A stretch of 64,000 bases of DNA from Globicephala melas (GCF_963455315.2 NC_083318.1:132798153-132862152); one strand, 5' to 3'; positions 31,764-44,015 are shown, counted from the stretch's first letter. Numbers and translations: made by a program. Notes: a model not told the origin generated them from the letters alone.

Positions 31764-34142
31764 GTAAGATGACACCTGCCTAGGAGCCAGAGAGTCAGCT
31801 GAGAATTTAGCAGAAAAGTATAAGTGTGGTATCCTGGAATTTAAGGGAAGGGAGTTTTGCAGATTGAGTGTAGTCAGTTGCTAAATTCTGCTGAGAAATC
31901 AGAGGGGAAACTAAGCAAATGAAGATGATTGACGTTATTTTAAAGAAGGCGTAAGATTAGAGTAGGTTAAAATGTGCATGGAAAATAATGAATTGGAGAC
32001 GAGGAGTACAGAAGACTCATTCGAGAGCCTGGACTAAGGAGTGTGTGCGTGTGTTGTTTTACTACGTGGCCTTACCAGCGTTTAAACCTCACCTCCATGT
32101 TGACACGACGATCCAGAGGGCAGAGAGCATGAAGACAGTGTGAAAGCGGCAGTTTGAGATTCCTGAGAAAGTGGGAAGAGAAGGGATCCATACACAGATG
32201 GAGCAACGGTCAGACCTTCCATGAAACCCAGAAGAAGAGGAGGGTCGGGGTGGGCAGAGTAGGAGGGGGATTAGATGGGAGTCTTGTTTTGTACTTGGAG
32301 GCTGAGGGATATACCATGTGATGACTTCTCTTTTCTCTGTGATATGAGGCAAGGCCATCTGCCTGAAGATGAGGGCCTAAAATTTGAGGTGAATAGAAGA
32401 AGTTAGAAGCAGTTATTGTGGAGCGCAAGGCAGCAAGTTGACCACAGATATGTAGGTTTGCTGTACAGTTTGGGATCCGATGAAGAATTTGAAGCATTTC
32501 CAGTCTGACTTCTTATGTATTCTCCAGCAGCAATAACATACCTGTTTGAAGACTTCAGGTTCCTTCCAGAACAATGAGATGAAAACAGAGCAGCAGGAAA
32601 ACGTGTAATACTGGCAGCGATTATGGAACTAATGAATTATACAGTCTTAGCAGGAGAAAGGGACCAGTCAAGGGTCAATGCTCTGGAAGGCCTGATGGGG
32701 TTAGAATAGTGGCAGTGGCTGACCCAAGCTCCAGGCATGACCACAGGTGTGCAGGGCCAAGACCAGTGAAGGAGGCCTTGGGAAAGCCTGTCTATTCTGC
32801 CTATTTCTCTACTCTAATAGAATTTTAACAAAGCAAAGCAGAAGACATGTGGTTTGCATTATTATTTTGTTTATAAATATTCTGAGTGGTAACAGGTAAG
32901 CTCTCAAGGATTTTAATTATAAATTAGCAATATTCTGAGGAATTGTAGATACACTGACAAGATTTTTAATGTTTCTGGTGAAAATTGCTAATAATTTTGT
33001 TAAGATCAGGAAAGTTTAGAATTCATCTCACATTTTGATATTGTTGGTAGTGTGGAGAGAATTGTGGCATTCAATATCACACATCACTATTAAAAAAAAA
33101 TACATCCAAAAGTGGAATGTATTGAAGGAGTTAATGATAAGTGATTTTGTTTTTCTCAAGTCACTTAAAAAATATTATCTTGTTATTGTCTAAGAATAAT
33201 ATATTTTTCAAATACATTACTGCTATGCAATAATAAAGTTTACCTATATCACTAGGTCACTAATTGAATACATAATTGAGAACAAACAAAAAATTTATGC
33301 TACAAAGAAATCTTAGATTCCTAAACATGTTAGACAACAGCTACCTTAACTAAGTATCTGCAAAAAGAATTATTACACACTTTGTAATGAGAAATCAGTT
33401 TCCAAAGTGAAGAATACTCTGAAATTTGGCTTTAGTCCATCATATACATATTTTGCATAGGGGAATGTACATGTATTATAATAATATATATGTAAAACCT
33501 AGCTGTATATTTAAATATTCAGTATGTTATATTGTATATATTATCATAAAGGCATCAGGGTCTTTATAAAAAAGTTTTATTTCATCGGTAAATTAGGAAC
33601 ATTAGGGATTTTCTCTGACATGGTCTTCGGACACTAGACTATGATTAACTGAGAAAACAGTAATTTTCTATATTTTATTTAGTCTTGAGCAAGACGTCCT
33701 ACAGATACTATAGTCCATGCAAGAATCCCCTATACTTCAAGCTGCTCTCCGCTATTCACACACTATAAAGGTTTATAGGCTAAACTTTAGGGGCCAAGTC
33801 TTATCTTCAAGGAGCTCACATTCCAGTACCGGTAAAATTTGATGAAATAAAGTAGAATATATGATAAATGACTTTAAAAACCTACTGATAAAAATGCAGT
33901 GACTGTTGAGAGTGGAACATTATTTTAAGCTCTTTGGATGAGGGTGGGCCTCATATAGGAAATGGAGTTGGAAGAGAACCCTGGGGGAGAGGCAGGGTTT
34001 GCACTTGGTGAGATGAGCGAGGAAGAGTTCAGTCTGGCAGCTAATATCAGGAAATAAAGCTGAAAATGCGTGTTGGGGCCTGACGGTAGTACCTCTTAAA
34101 TGCTAAGACAATAAATATTGATAAAAGTTTCGTTTCATTTCT
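31764..34142. other. Intergenic, no feature seen
   Basis: No known exon seen. AT-rich with ATATAT-type runs near 33,480-33,550. Confidence 0.4.
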
Positions 34143-34379
34143 TTGAGCAAAATTGTTGGAGTGTCTGCTGTATCCCAGGCACTTTTTTCAGCTGAAGATA
34201 GGAAGATAAATAAATGCAACCCAATGATGAGTCTAGCTAAGCTACCCCATGGTGTTGCTGCCAGGCATGCATTTTGTGTGGGGCTTTACACTGACACCAG
34301 CGCTTCCCACAAACGAAGCACATGCCCCGGAGAGCAGTGCAAGGTCACAAGCAAACAGAAGTTCCTGACGTGAAGCCCC

Positions 34380-34690
34380 AGCAGCCCTTGTAATCAACAG
34401 TCTCCCTGTCTCCCAGGGCCTAGTTACCTTATGTGCCCCTTAGGTAAGACCCCCTGGGGCTTACCAAAACCATGCTCTTTGGGTCTGAATTGACTTATCA
34501 GGCCCTTGCCCAGGAATCCAAAGGACTCCACCACAGACCCTACTAAAGGCACGTGTGTCCCCCAGGTCCCCTCTCTCTGTCTGCACTCTGCCTTGGCCTC
34601 CCCATGTGGCCCCTTGAGGCATGCCCGGTGCTTCCTCCAGGACTGTAATAAACGTCTCTATTTCAACATATCTGTGGTCAGGTGTTGCAG
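34380..34690 (+). mobile_element. Possible LTR
   Basis: CCCCTTGAGGCATGCCCGGTG..CCAGGACTGTAATAAACGTCTCTATTTC has the C-rich, AATAAA-containing layout of an LTR. Ends and family are uncertain. Confidence 0.35.
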
Positions 34691-35044
34691 TAAGGCTCAC
34701 TATTCTGTACTCTGTGCTCCACTTAACAAATGTTAATTTAACAAAGTCAGAACACCCACACTCTGCCTTCAGAGAATTTCTAGTGTGTGGAGGGAGGTAG
34801 GGAGGAGTCCAGTCAGTTAACACATTATTACAGGGCAGTGAGTCGGGTATTTTGACAGAAGTATATGCAAACGGGGCTGAGAGCAAAAAGTGGGCATCTA
34901 ATAAAATCTGTAGGGGTATCAAAACCAGGGAAGGTGTCTTGAAGGACGACTTGATAGTGAGAAAAAGAGTAAGTAGGCAGAAGTGTAGCTTGAGGAAGGG
35001 CAAGAGGTGAAGAATGGACTGACTTTAAAGCCATGTTAATAATT
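34691..35044. other. Intergenic, unassigned
   Basis: Probably old-repeat-derived (GAGTCGGGTATTTTGACAG). No gene. Confidence 0.35.
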
Positions 35045-35250
35045 CTAGCTACTACCTGTTTAGCGCTTACTATGTGCTAGGTACAGTTACGATAAGGTAC
35101 ATACCATTACATTACCAGCTCCATTTTCCAGGTCTGGAAGTGAAAGGAGGCTTAGAAGAGATAAGTGACTTACCAGAGATCACCAGTGGGTGAGCTGTGT
35201 GGCCAGAGCTAGAACCTAGGCAGTCCTGTCTTAACTCTTATCCACTCTGA
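35045..35250 (+). repeat. MIR
   Basis: GCGCTTACTATGTGCTAGGTAC, CTCCATTTTCCAGGTCTGGAAG, TAAGTGACTTACCAGAGATCACC and AGAGCTAGAACCTAGGCAGTCC follow the MIR consensus. Confidence 0.8.
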
Positions 35251-37084
35251 GAAAGGGCAGGGGAGAAGAGGTGCTGCCGCAGAGGTACCCTTTGTAATGT
35301 GTCCTTTGTTAAATTATGGGAGTTCTCACTGTCCTGAAGGCTACAGAGACAGTTAAGGATTTTAATCAAGGTGTGACATGATTGGATTTACAGTTTAAAA
35401 AGATCAGATGATAAAACAAAAAATGGATTTTCCAGAAGAGACCTGGAGGCTGGAGTGATCAGTTAAGGTGTGGCAGTCATGTTGGAGAGATATAACAGGC
35501 ACTGAAATAGTAGTAAAGAGATAAAAAGGAGGAAGCAGGTTGTCAGGTAGAAATGACAGGCTGAGGAACCGAACAGAACTGGACACTAGGGCACTCTGCT
35601 CAGAAGTTTAGGTTGGGACAGTACCACGTTACGTTTCACAGCACAGTGCCTAATACACAGTAAATTTGAGAACACAGGGGACATATTTGAGTGGAAGGAA
35701 TTAAAGAATTTACTTTTAGCTATTCATTCAGTCGCTCATCAAATATTTCTGAAGAGCTGATGACCAAAGCAAAGTTCCTGTTCTCATGAAACTTACATTC
35801 TAATGAAGAGAGGAAGATGCTAAACAAACAACAGAGTAAATACATGTTATGTTACATGGCATTACGTATTATGGAGAAAAACAATCCAGGAAAAGGAAAA
35901 TTGGAAATATCTTGGGCAGGTTGAAGAATTGCTTTAAGACTTTATTTTGGTACTGCTTTTTTACATAAAGGATCATCAGGGAAGTCCTTCCTGATGACAC
36001 GCATGGTATTGGAACAGAGAGCTGAGTTACAGGAATAGCTGTGCAGAAGCCATGGTGGAGATCTGCATGTGCACTGTGGCCATGGGCTTCAAGTATCTGC
36101 AGGGCAGCTGAGGTGATTCCAGGTAGGCAGTTGGACACCCTGTACAGGTCCTGAAAGGAATAGTGATTTATTCCAGAGATGGTCAGAAGGGAGCAGGGTA
36201 TCTTTGAAACCAAGGAAAATTCATTCTACAACTTGACCCACGGAGACAGCTGATGTGTTCACTGAATTTGAGAAGAAGGAAGTCACTAGGAACCTTTCCC
36301 AGAATGCAGTGGGAACAGTGCATTGAAAATACATGGGAGGAAAGGAAGTAGCCACTTTTCAAGAAATTGGGCTGTGCAGAGAAGAACCTGAGCTGGTCAC
36401 TAGAGAGCACTATGGGGCCAAGGGTGCACCTTCTTTCTTTTTCTTTTTTTTTTTTTAAAGATGAAATAGATCAGTTTTGACATATTGAACATGCTAGGGA
36501 AGAAAGGCAGTAATTGTTGGATCAAGGTTCCTGAGGTGTGGAGAGATGAACCATAACCAAGAAAGGAATCTCCTAATGAAAGACTAGGAGGGGAAAACAG
36601 AAGACGCTGCAGATGTAGATGTTTGTAGTTTGAGGGCAAGGTCTGGTTTTGAAGCTTGATTACCTCCATTTTCGATGGGAAGAGGAATCATCTCTTGCTG
36701 TGAGTTGGATAAGGAGGTTAAAAAGTTTAAGGAAACTGGAGGTCATTAAAGTCTTGAAATAGAACTGAATGGGAATCAGAGGTGCTTAAAAGTAAGAAGA
36801 GTTCTTTGCAGAGAGCGCCATTAAAGTTGGAGGTGAAGTGCTCCCCTAAAGTGGAGATTCTGCACTGAAGGCAGAGTTGGCTTTCGGATAAGACAAAGAG
36901 GCAGAATAGAGTGAGAAGGGCCAGGACAACAGGACAGTTGCATAGAGTTTGGAGGCAGAGCAGAGATTTGGTCAGGGGTGGGGGGAATCATGACTTAAAG
37001 GGCGTAGGAGTAAGGCAGACAGTATGGAGGCTTGTTGTCTGGGTGTGGAGAAAGCACACAGAGACCCAACGTCGGAGTGGAATG
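35251..37084. other. Intergenic, no feature seen
   Basis: Purine-rich DNA with an ancient-repeat-like piece at 35,725-35,880 (TCAAATATTTCTGAAGAGC..GAAACTTACATTC) and a T-run at 36,432-36,457. No gene was recognised. Confidence 0.4.
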
Positions 37085-37365
37085 AAATAATACAACTGAA
37101 TCTATATACTAAACAGACTCACAGGCATAGAAGACAAACTTACGGTTACCAAGTGGACAAGTGAGGGCTATGGGGATTACCAGATACAACTACGATATAC
37201 ATAACATAGGTAAGCAACAAGGACCTACTGTATAGCTCAAGGAGCTACCTTCAATAGCTTGTAATAACCTACAGTGGGAAAAAATCTGAAAATTATATAA
37301 CTGAATCACTTGGCTATACACCTAAAACTAACAATATTGTAAATCAACTATACTTCTACAAAACA
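37085..37365 (+). mobile_element. L1 3' end
   Basis: AAACAGACTCACAGGCATAGAAGACAAACTTACGGTTACC, AACAAGGACCTACTGTATAGC, AATTATATAACTGAATCAC and GTAAATCAACTATACTTCTAC are L1 3' UTR text. Confidence 0.85.
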
Positions 37366-38334
37366 ATTCTTTTTAAAAAGGCAGAAAATAGAGAAGTAGA
37401 AGTATTTACATTTGAATGGTAATCAAGGGTCTCAATTTTAAAAGGTAACTTCACCAAAAATATTTCATAGCCATTACCTCTGGGAAAGGAAAATGGGCAA
37501 CAGAGGAGGGTGGAAGACTTTTACTTTTGACTTTCCAGTATTCTTCCAGACTGTTAGAAAAAGATGTTATACCACGAACATGTATTATAACTACTCTTAA
37601 AAAGCTAGAAAGAGCATGTGTTAACGGAGTGTGTCGTTACCTAGAGCACATATTTATCGATAAAATCAGGGCTGTAGTGAGATGATACTGTTGGAAGGGG
37701 ACCTCATCAGAGTCCCCACCTCAAAGACCCTACCTCATTTCCACATCAACCTATAAGCTCAGATTTCCTGACACCCTTCTTTTGCTTTCCTTCACTCTAA
37801 TTCACTTAGGGCTGAAGGTAATGCCAAAATATTTGTGAGAAAAAAAAGTATTAGAAAATAAACTTTATATGGCAAGATTTTCTATTTAATTATCTCAACA
37901 GTTAGGAAATCTCACTGAGGATCTTTGAGGAGGACTCTGTGAGAAGGAAAAATTGACGGAGTAAATGTAATCGGGCTTTCCCATCAAGTGAGCTGAAAGT
38001 CTAAACCACTCTAAAAGGTTAATCTGTAAAACTTCAAAGTCAAATGTTTACCTTACCTATCCCTTTACAGTCTTCCTTGACCCTAACTGAATGAAGTCAA
38101 GACATGTGATTTTATCTAAAGCACGTAGAAAACAGAGGGGGACAAATGAAGAGAGATTCAGCCTCAGAGTTCCACTACTTATGTCTATAGTGCCTTTATC
38201 TAGTAGTCAAAGTACCTTTGTTGCAAGACATATAAAAAAGATGCAAGTATTTAGGGCAGTGAGAATCATGCTATCAAACTTGAATATAGCACTTAGAGCA
38301 CTGGTTGACCAAGCTCTTGGGAAATTATCTTTTT
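37366..38334. other. Intergenic, no gene seen
   Basis: TACTTTTGACTTTCCAGTATTC..CACGAACATGTATTATAACT near 37,520-37,600 is probably an ancient L1 3' end. Otherwise unassigned. Confidence 0.35.
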
Positions 38335-38490
38335 TTTTTAATTTTTAAGAAAATTTTATTGAAGTATAGTTGATTTATAATGTTTTAATTTCTGCTGTAC
38401 AGCAAAGTGATTCCATTATACATATATTTTTTTTCATGTTCTTTTCTAGATGGTTGATCACTGGATATTAAATATAGTTCCCTGTGGGGA
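38335..38490 (-). mobile_element. L1 3' tip, antisense
   Basis: AAAATTTTATTGAAGTATAGTTGATTTATAATG, CTGTACAGCAAAGTGATTCC and AATATAGTTCCCTGTG are the reverse of an L1 3' UTR. Confidence 0.85.
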
Positions 38491-40215
38491 AATTAACGTT
38501 TTTCTTTCAGTGGCTCTTATACTAATGCTGGATTCCAAAATGTGACTTTTACACATTCTTCAAAGAACTGTAGCTGGAATGTAGGACTAGTCTAAACACT
38601 GAGAAAATGGATGCTGTAACCTGAGCAGTTCTTTAAAAGGATTACCCAACTTTTGTAAAGGATTGCTATTATTAAATAGTTTATATGGCTTCGACTTACG
38701 TTTCCCTTTGGTTTACAAATTTGCTTTATAGGTCAAAATTTTCCTTAACTTTCACAATTCAAATTTCACTACTCTATCTTGTTTGCTTACAGCCCTAGTT
38801 TTTATGGCAGGTGTTTGGTGGAGAAAGCCAATATAACCTGTGGCTGACTAAGGGCTTTTGTCTGCATTTGTGAGGCATCCTTTCCTGCATATGCAGGAAT
38901 TCCCTTGCTACTGTGAAATGCCTCTTCGTTATCTGTGGAGGAGTGCTGGAAAAATCATGAACTTCTCCACTCCTCCTAAGCACAGATTTTACCGTTATTT
39001 ATACGAGAGACTGAAATTCATTATCGACATACACCAAAGGATTTTTTAACATATAAGACACTTCTAAAGCATGTTTTAGTCCCCATTAATTGGCTTCTCA
39101 AGAACTTCCTCTTGTATCTTTCTGGATTTCTCCACCAAATTTCTTTTTCATATTTTGATAGCAAAGAGTAATTTGTTACAGATGCAGGCGTAGAGAACTT
39201 GGGTTTTTGTCTCAGTCCTCTTGGTAAATGCTTGTTACTGAACTGCTCTTCGTTTATTTAATATCCCACTACAGGGTCTTCACTGGTTTGAAAAGCGTGT
39301 ATTAAACACCAGGCAGAGCAATCATTCTTTTCCCTGGATGCATAGTGCCATAAATGCTCCAGTCCACAGGCCAAATGAATAGGCTAATTGAGCAACTGCC
39401 TGTGTTATGTTAACCAGCTGAGGGATATTTCTATGACTTTTTTTTAAAGGAAGCTATATTTCATGTGAATTAAAGAGCTTAAAATAATTACAATGGAATG
39501 TCAAGCTTCTTATTTTTTAGTGTGAAGGAAGTAACAAACTTGGGCAGTGTTTGATGTTAACTGATTCAAGCAGTATTACTGGTGATGGCGGTAGTGTAAA
39601 ATCAGGAACAAAATTCCATTCAGAATTTATCCTTAAAGACGCAACCATCATGACCAATTCTATTAGTGAAGCTGGAAAGCTGCCATGTCATTAATATTAA
39701 GTTGATTTTATATATGAAAAGAAATATTTTCAGGAAGAATAAATTACTAAGTGTTGAGGCTAATACATCATCCACTTGGTGGTGTTGGGCAAACGTGTGC
39801 GAATGCTTTCAAGCGTAGAGTGGTGTGAATGGGAAACGTGCTTATTCTGGACAGCATAGGGAGCTAGTCAGAGATTTTCAAAACATGTGTTTCAAGATAC
39901 CTTTATAATTAATTACATTCTCCTCGTGCCTGATTTTTTTAATTATGAAAAATTTCAAACACACACAATGGTATTAATCCCCATGTAACTATCACTCAGG
40001 TTCAACAATTATCAAGATTTTCCTACATTTTCCTCCTCCATCCCATTAAATGATTAAAGCCATTCCCAAACACCATTTCATTTCACTGTTAGTATGCAAA
40101 CCATTAGTATGCATTCCTTAAACTGACATCACTCTAAAGCCATTTAAGCATTCTCAGGTATATGTAATCTGGAACATTGCCTAAATGTAGTAAAACTCTT
40201 TCCATCAGAAATACC
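38491..40215 (-). other. APELA: APELA 3' UTR and downstream region (extent unknown)
   Basis: On the minus strand this follows the APELA stop codon. Possible poly-A signals are ATTAAA near 39,940 and AATAAA at 39,258-39,253. An old L1-like piece (TCACTCAGGTTCAACAATTATCAAG) lies at 39,935-40,160. I cannot place the true 3' end. Confidence 0.4.
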
Positions 40216-40304
40216 TCAGGGGAAGGGCACTCGTGAATGCAGAGGCATACATCTCCTCTGAAGGCAGTTGTACCTGTGCAATTTTCTTCTCATTGCCAAA
40301 TTAG
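40216..40304 (-). CDS. APELA: APELA exon 2: mature ELABELA peptide
   Basis: This exon completes the 54-residue precursor of ELABELA/Toddler, a secreted ligand of the apelin receptor APLNR that guides mesendoderm migration and cardiovascular development. After the acceptor (poly-T tract then CCAG, 40,308-40,305) it encodes NLAMRRKLHRYN and CLQRRCMPLHSRVPFP, then TGA at 40,218-40,216. The C-terminal 17 residues (from N38) equal human APELA as remembered. Dibasic pairs R31-R32 and R42-R43 and cysteines C39 and C44 are kept. Differences from human cluster before that: T29 to A, R35 to H, K36 to R, H37 to Y. With exon 1 the codon count is exactly 54 plus stop. Exon 2 has no start codon of its own suitable for the precursor, so a single-frame ORF search misses it. 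Confidence 0.93.
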
Positions 40305-41495
40305 CTGGAAAAAAAAAAAAAAAAAGAGGAAAATATCAGGGGCATTTACAGAAAATTAGTTGTTTAATCTGAAGACTGAGGGAATACTTTCGATCCAGAT
40401 TATACTGTGATTATTTGTTCTCTGTTCAGATGTGATTGTGATATAAAAAATTAATGGGATGCAAATTCAGGATGGATATTCCTAACAGTTCATTGTTGAT
40501 GGTGGGATTTAATAGTAAAATTCTTCTCCTACATGACTTCTTTCTAAATGTTTCTAGACTTCTTAGTTTACGTAGTGAATTAATCACAAATATTTTACAA
40601 GACTGTTGTCCAAGTTGCTCTGTATTTTGAGAGGAGAAACAATTTGAATAGCAATTGCTATAAACAGTAAGAAGGGATCAGCTGCTTTCTGAATCGCTAA
40701 CTTGAAACTTTTTTCTTATTTATGTAAAGAGGTCAGACCAGGAAACGTCATTTGAAATAGTCTCAGTGATCAAACTTCTAACTAAAAGGCAGAGACTGAA
40801 TGTTTAACCAGTTATGCACCATTTTCTGTTGTAAATGGAGAAGTATATTATCAAGGGAATAATCTAACATGTTTAGATATAAATGGTGTCACCTTTCTAT
40901 TTAAATTTAGGTTGGCTTTTTCCTTAGAAAACTTTCTAATTTTTTTTTTCTTTTTTACTTGGCAGCGCTTTGAAATCTTAGATATTTGGTTCTGAAGTAA
41001 AAGCACTTTAAAATAACTTTGTTTACTAAATCCCTGTTAGTTAAGAACAACATGACTGATACAATCCTTGAAAAATGTGTCAAGTAAATTAATATTATTT
41101 ATCTTGACCACACATATTTTTGACTTTTTTTGGCTCTGTAAGCACAATAATACTAAAATGGCACTTTTTAAAGTGACACATCTAACTATATATCTAGAAA
41201 TAACAGCTCTCTTTTTACTTATAAGGACACCATATCTATGATAGCTTTGGGATCAATTTTCTTCGAATTTAGAAAAATAGTGGTCAAATATTTATCATCA
41301 TTCTAAAATCCAGCTACTTTTTAAATATCCAAATAACAGACCTAACGGGATAGATAACATACTTCTGAAATCCTACACACTCACCCCCAAGCACACCTAC
41401 GCGATTTTCGACAGAGACACAGTCATGCTCAGAGGCCCGTTCACACAAACAGGCACGAAAACAAGTCACTCGGTACAAATCCATCCAAGTCCTAC
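40305..41495 (-). other. APELA: APELA intron (phase 1)
   Basis: 1,191 bp, GT at 41,495-41,494 and AG at 40,306-40,305 on the minus strand. It splits codon 26 after its first base, giving alanine where human has valine. No further coding sequence seen inside. Confidence 0.85.
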
Positions 41496-41571
41496 CTGGT
41501 CTCTGTCCGGGGGTAAGTAGAAGACTCATCATAAAAACAAGAAACAGAAAAAAGAATTGTTGCAATCTCAT
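41496..41571 (-). CDS. APELA: APELA exon 1: signal peptide of ELABELA precursor
   Basis: From the ATG at 41,571 it encodes MRLQQFFFLFLVFMMSLLL followed by TPGQRP, aligned without gaps to the human start (MRFQQFLFAFFIFIMSLLLISGQRP, from memory). It is a hydrophobic signal peptide; cleavage after G22 would release a 32-residue peptide starting Q23. The donor CAGAGACCAG then GTAGGA ends the exon at 41,496 with one base of codon 26. Reading on through the donor gives an 85-codon ORF that is not real. No in-frame ATG lies upstream before a stop. The gene is transcribed leftwards. Confidence 0.93.
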
Positions 41572-41960
41572 TTTTCTGCCACACTACGGTGGAGCAAAAG
41601 CGCGCAAGGTAAACCCAACAGTCTTTGAACAGTCTCTGCGGTATCTGTGTGGCGCTCCTCACATTCTGAGGACAAACCTCAGAGCACAGCCAGCTGCGTT
41701 TTCCAGAAAGGTTAATGATCCCTGCAGATAAGGTTACTGGTGCTGTTTTGCGGTCGGAGCCCCTCGGCCCCAGACCCCTCCTCCCGCCCCGGCCACGCCC
41801 CTTGATTTCCATAAGTAAATATTGGTGAAATAAACCAGTCAAGCGTCCTGTGACTTGGGTGGAAATGTCCGCCGCCGACTCCGAGGAGAGGCGGACTGCG
41901 CCCAGAGCAGGGTGTGGAGAGTGTGTAGAACCACACACTGGCCGGGCTCCCTCCCTCACC
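41572..41960 (-). promoter_or_regulatory. APELA: APELA 5' leader and probable promoter
   Basis: The stretch upstream of the APELA ATG is the only GC- and CpG-enriched part of its neighbourhood (41,745-41,900). On the minus strand it carries GGGGCGTGGCC (Sp1/KLF type), TATTTAC (forkhead type, near 41,816-41,825) and TTATCT (GATA type, near 41,728). No TATA box close to a clear start was seen. Motif meaning is inferred. Confidence 0.45.
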
Positions 41961-43829
41961 ATTTACATCTGTTTACACTTTGCATTGTGCACATCGGTGT
42001 CACATGCAGAAACCCAGAGGAATGACAGGAAGTCTCTTGTCCCTTTCAGAAGGAAATCTGAAGCTCTAACTTAGACTGCCAAATGCTTTGTGGCGGAACA
42101 TGTGCTGAAATGCTTTCTCTTTTCCAAACCTACTGCAAAGTGGTGCCTGTTTGCCCCAAATCTCTAAATTGCTTAATCTATGTGGGTTTACATCAATAAA
42201 CATTCCTGGGATTTAGAATGTTCTGAAATTAATCTGAAAAATGTTCATCTTTTTTATTTTGTAAAGTGCAATTTCTAAAGTAATAGAGATCATTTTCATC
42301 TGCAGTACATCCAGGATTTTAAAAAAGTAAGTTCAGGCAAGCCACAAATTCATGAAATCTGGGTTCTGTTAAAAGATTTATATATGGTGGCTGATATATT
42401 TCGGACACAGAAATTAGGAATGAGCTCAGAAGACAAAAGCAGTCTCATGTCATCTTTTACACACATGCTCCAAGATCGCTTGTGGTTTTAAGTGTTTCCT
42501 TGCCTGTCATATGTAGCTGTTACAAATGAAAATGACTGTACTTAACTGTAAAGTAAATGGAAATGATAGTGTAGACACAGTCAAATTCAGGTAGATCCCA
42601 AATCCCAAATCTAAAGCATCTGCAACTTGTGAATTGGCAGGAAGTTTGTTGCATTTTACTTTTCTAGATTCAGGTAGTTGGTACACAACCTTGGGCTTCC
42701 TAAAGTTTGAAATTAATGCATAATTTGCTTATCTTAGACATCAGTCAGTAAGAATCCCTGCCTGCCTGCTTATCCATGAACTTTATAACAGGCAAGAGCA
42801 TACAGCAATTCTTAAAATCATTTTCTTAAAATCCTGAGAATATTTGCCCATCTGGGAGTTAAAGGGCACTATGCAGCCCTGCTGCATTTATACATCAGTT
42901 GAATACAAGAGTATGGACTCATGATATAAAAGTGCCTCACGAATAGCAAAGGTAATGTTCAGATTTTACTCCCCCTGTAAGCTTCTCAGTACAGCACCCT
43001 GGAAAACCAACTGCAAGCTGACAAAACCGAGTGTTAAATCGAGCAAACCAACAGGAGACCAATACAGATTTTGACAATATAACTTCAGTCCAAGTCTTAG
43101 GTCTATGTCTATTCAAAGGTACTACTATGGTCAGCCTTCTTTATGGATAAGATAGTGACTACCACAAACCGCATAACTGATTCAAATTTGTGTATTTCAT
43201 TACCAGCTGACCAACAATGAACTCCTAGAATACACCTAACATAAGCAAGTACTGAGGAAGGTGTTCCCACCTATCAGGATACAGTGAAGTGTTGTATTTA
43301 ACTCATGTAAGTAAACTACCTGGTTTTCCACCTGAAAGAGAAAGCAAGGTAATGTATTAGAAATACATAAATGTATTACAAATTTATGAAAGTTAAGGCG
43401 TTATTTATTTACATATATTTTAAATTGTTCTTTCCAAATATAACTTAAGAAGAAGTTGACGATGATGATTAAGCAGTTGGTTTTCGGAGTCCAATAATAT
43501 AGTGTATAAAGCTGATGGGCGAACTGAAATGCTAGACATTGGACAGTGACCAGTGAGCTGGCATTTCTACGGGTCATGGATCAAGAGTGGTGGTAAATCA
43601 CTCGAGTTAGCATTGAACAAGCTGGCCTGGGGAAATCTTAGTGGCAGAGAGCTAGACTGTAAAGATGAGAGTGGCTGTCCACGCAGTGCTTTCAGCCTGC
43701 ATCTGGATGAATGGTGAGGCACGTTCACGTGAGCAGAAACCTTGCCCTCCCCCTGTCCCCCCACCCCCTGCCATCTGCAGCACAGGTTGGCCTCCTTAGA
43801 GTGAGCTGAACACCATCCCTCTGGGCCAG
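41961..43829. other. Intergenic, no gene seen
   Basis: AT-rich DNA upstream of APELA, without recognisable exons, RNA genes or clear repeats. It could hold enhancers, which I cannot judge from one sequence. Confidence 0.4.
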
Positions 43830-44015
43830 TACCATGCTAAGTGCATCACACGCATTACTTCCCTTAGTCCTCCCCAAACACCCTGAAGGTCTGCCCCCTG
43901 TTAATCAGATGAGAAGACTAACCACTAAGGAGGGTGTAGCCTCCGAGGCTACACATGTGGGAAGAGGAATAGATGGAACTCAGATTTCCTGACCTGGGAT
44001 CTCAACCATTTTGTC
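43830..44015 (+). repeat. MIR-like remnant
   Basis: CCATGCTAAGTGCATCACACGCATTAC, TAATCAGATGAGAAGACTAACC and GATGGAACTCAGATTTCCTGACC match MIR order. Confidence 0.65.

Noticed and set aside
41314..41571. 85-codon ORF as a whole
   Set aside because: Only the first 25 codons are real (APELA exon 1). The rest is intron read-through past the splice donor.
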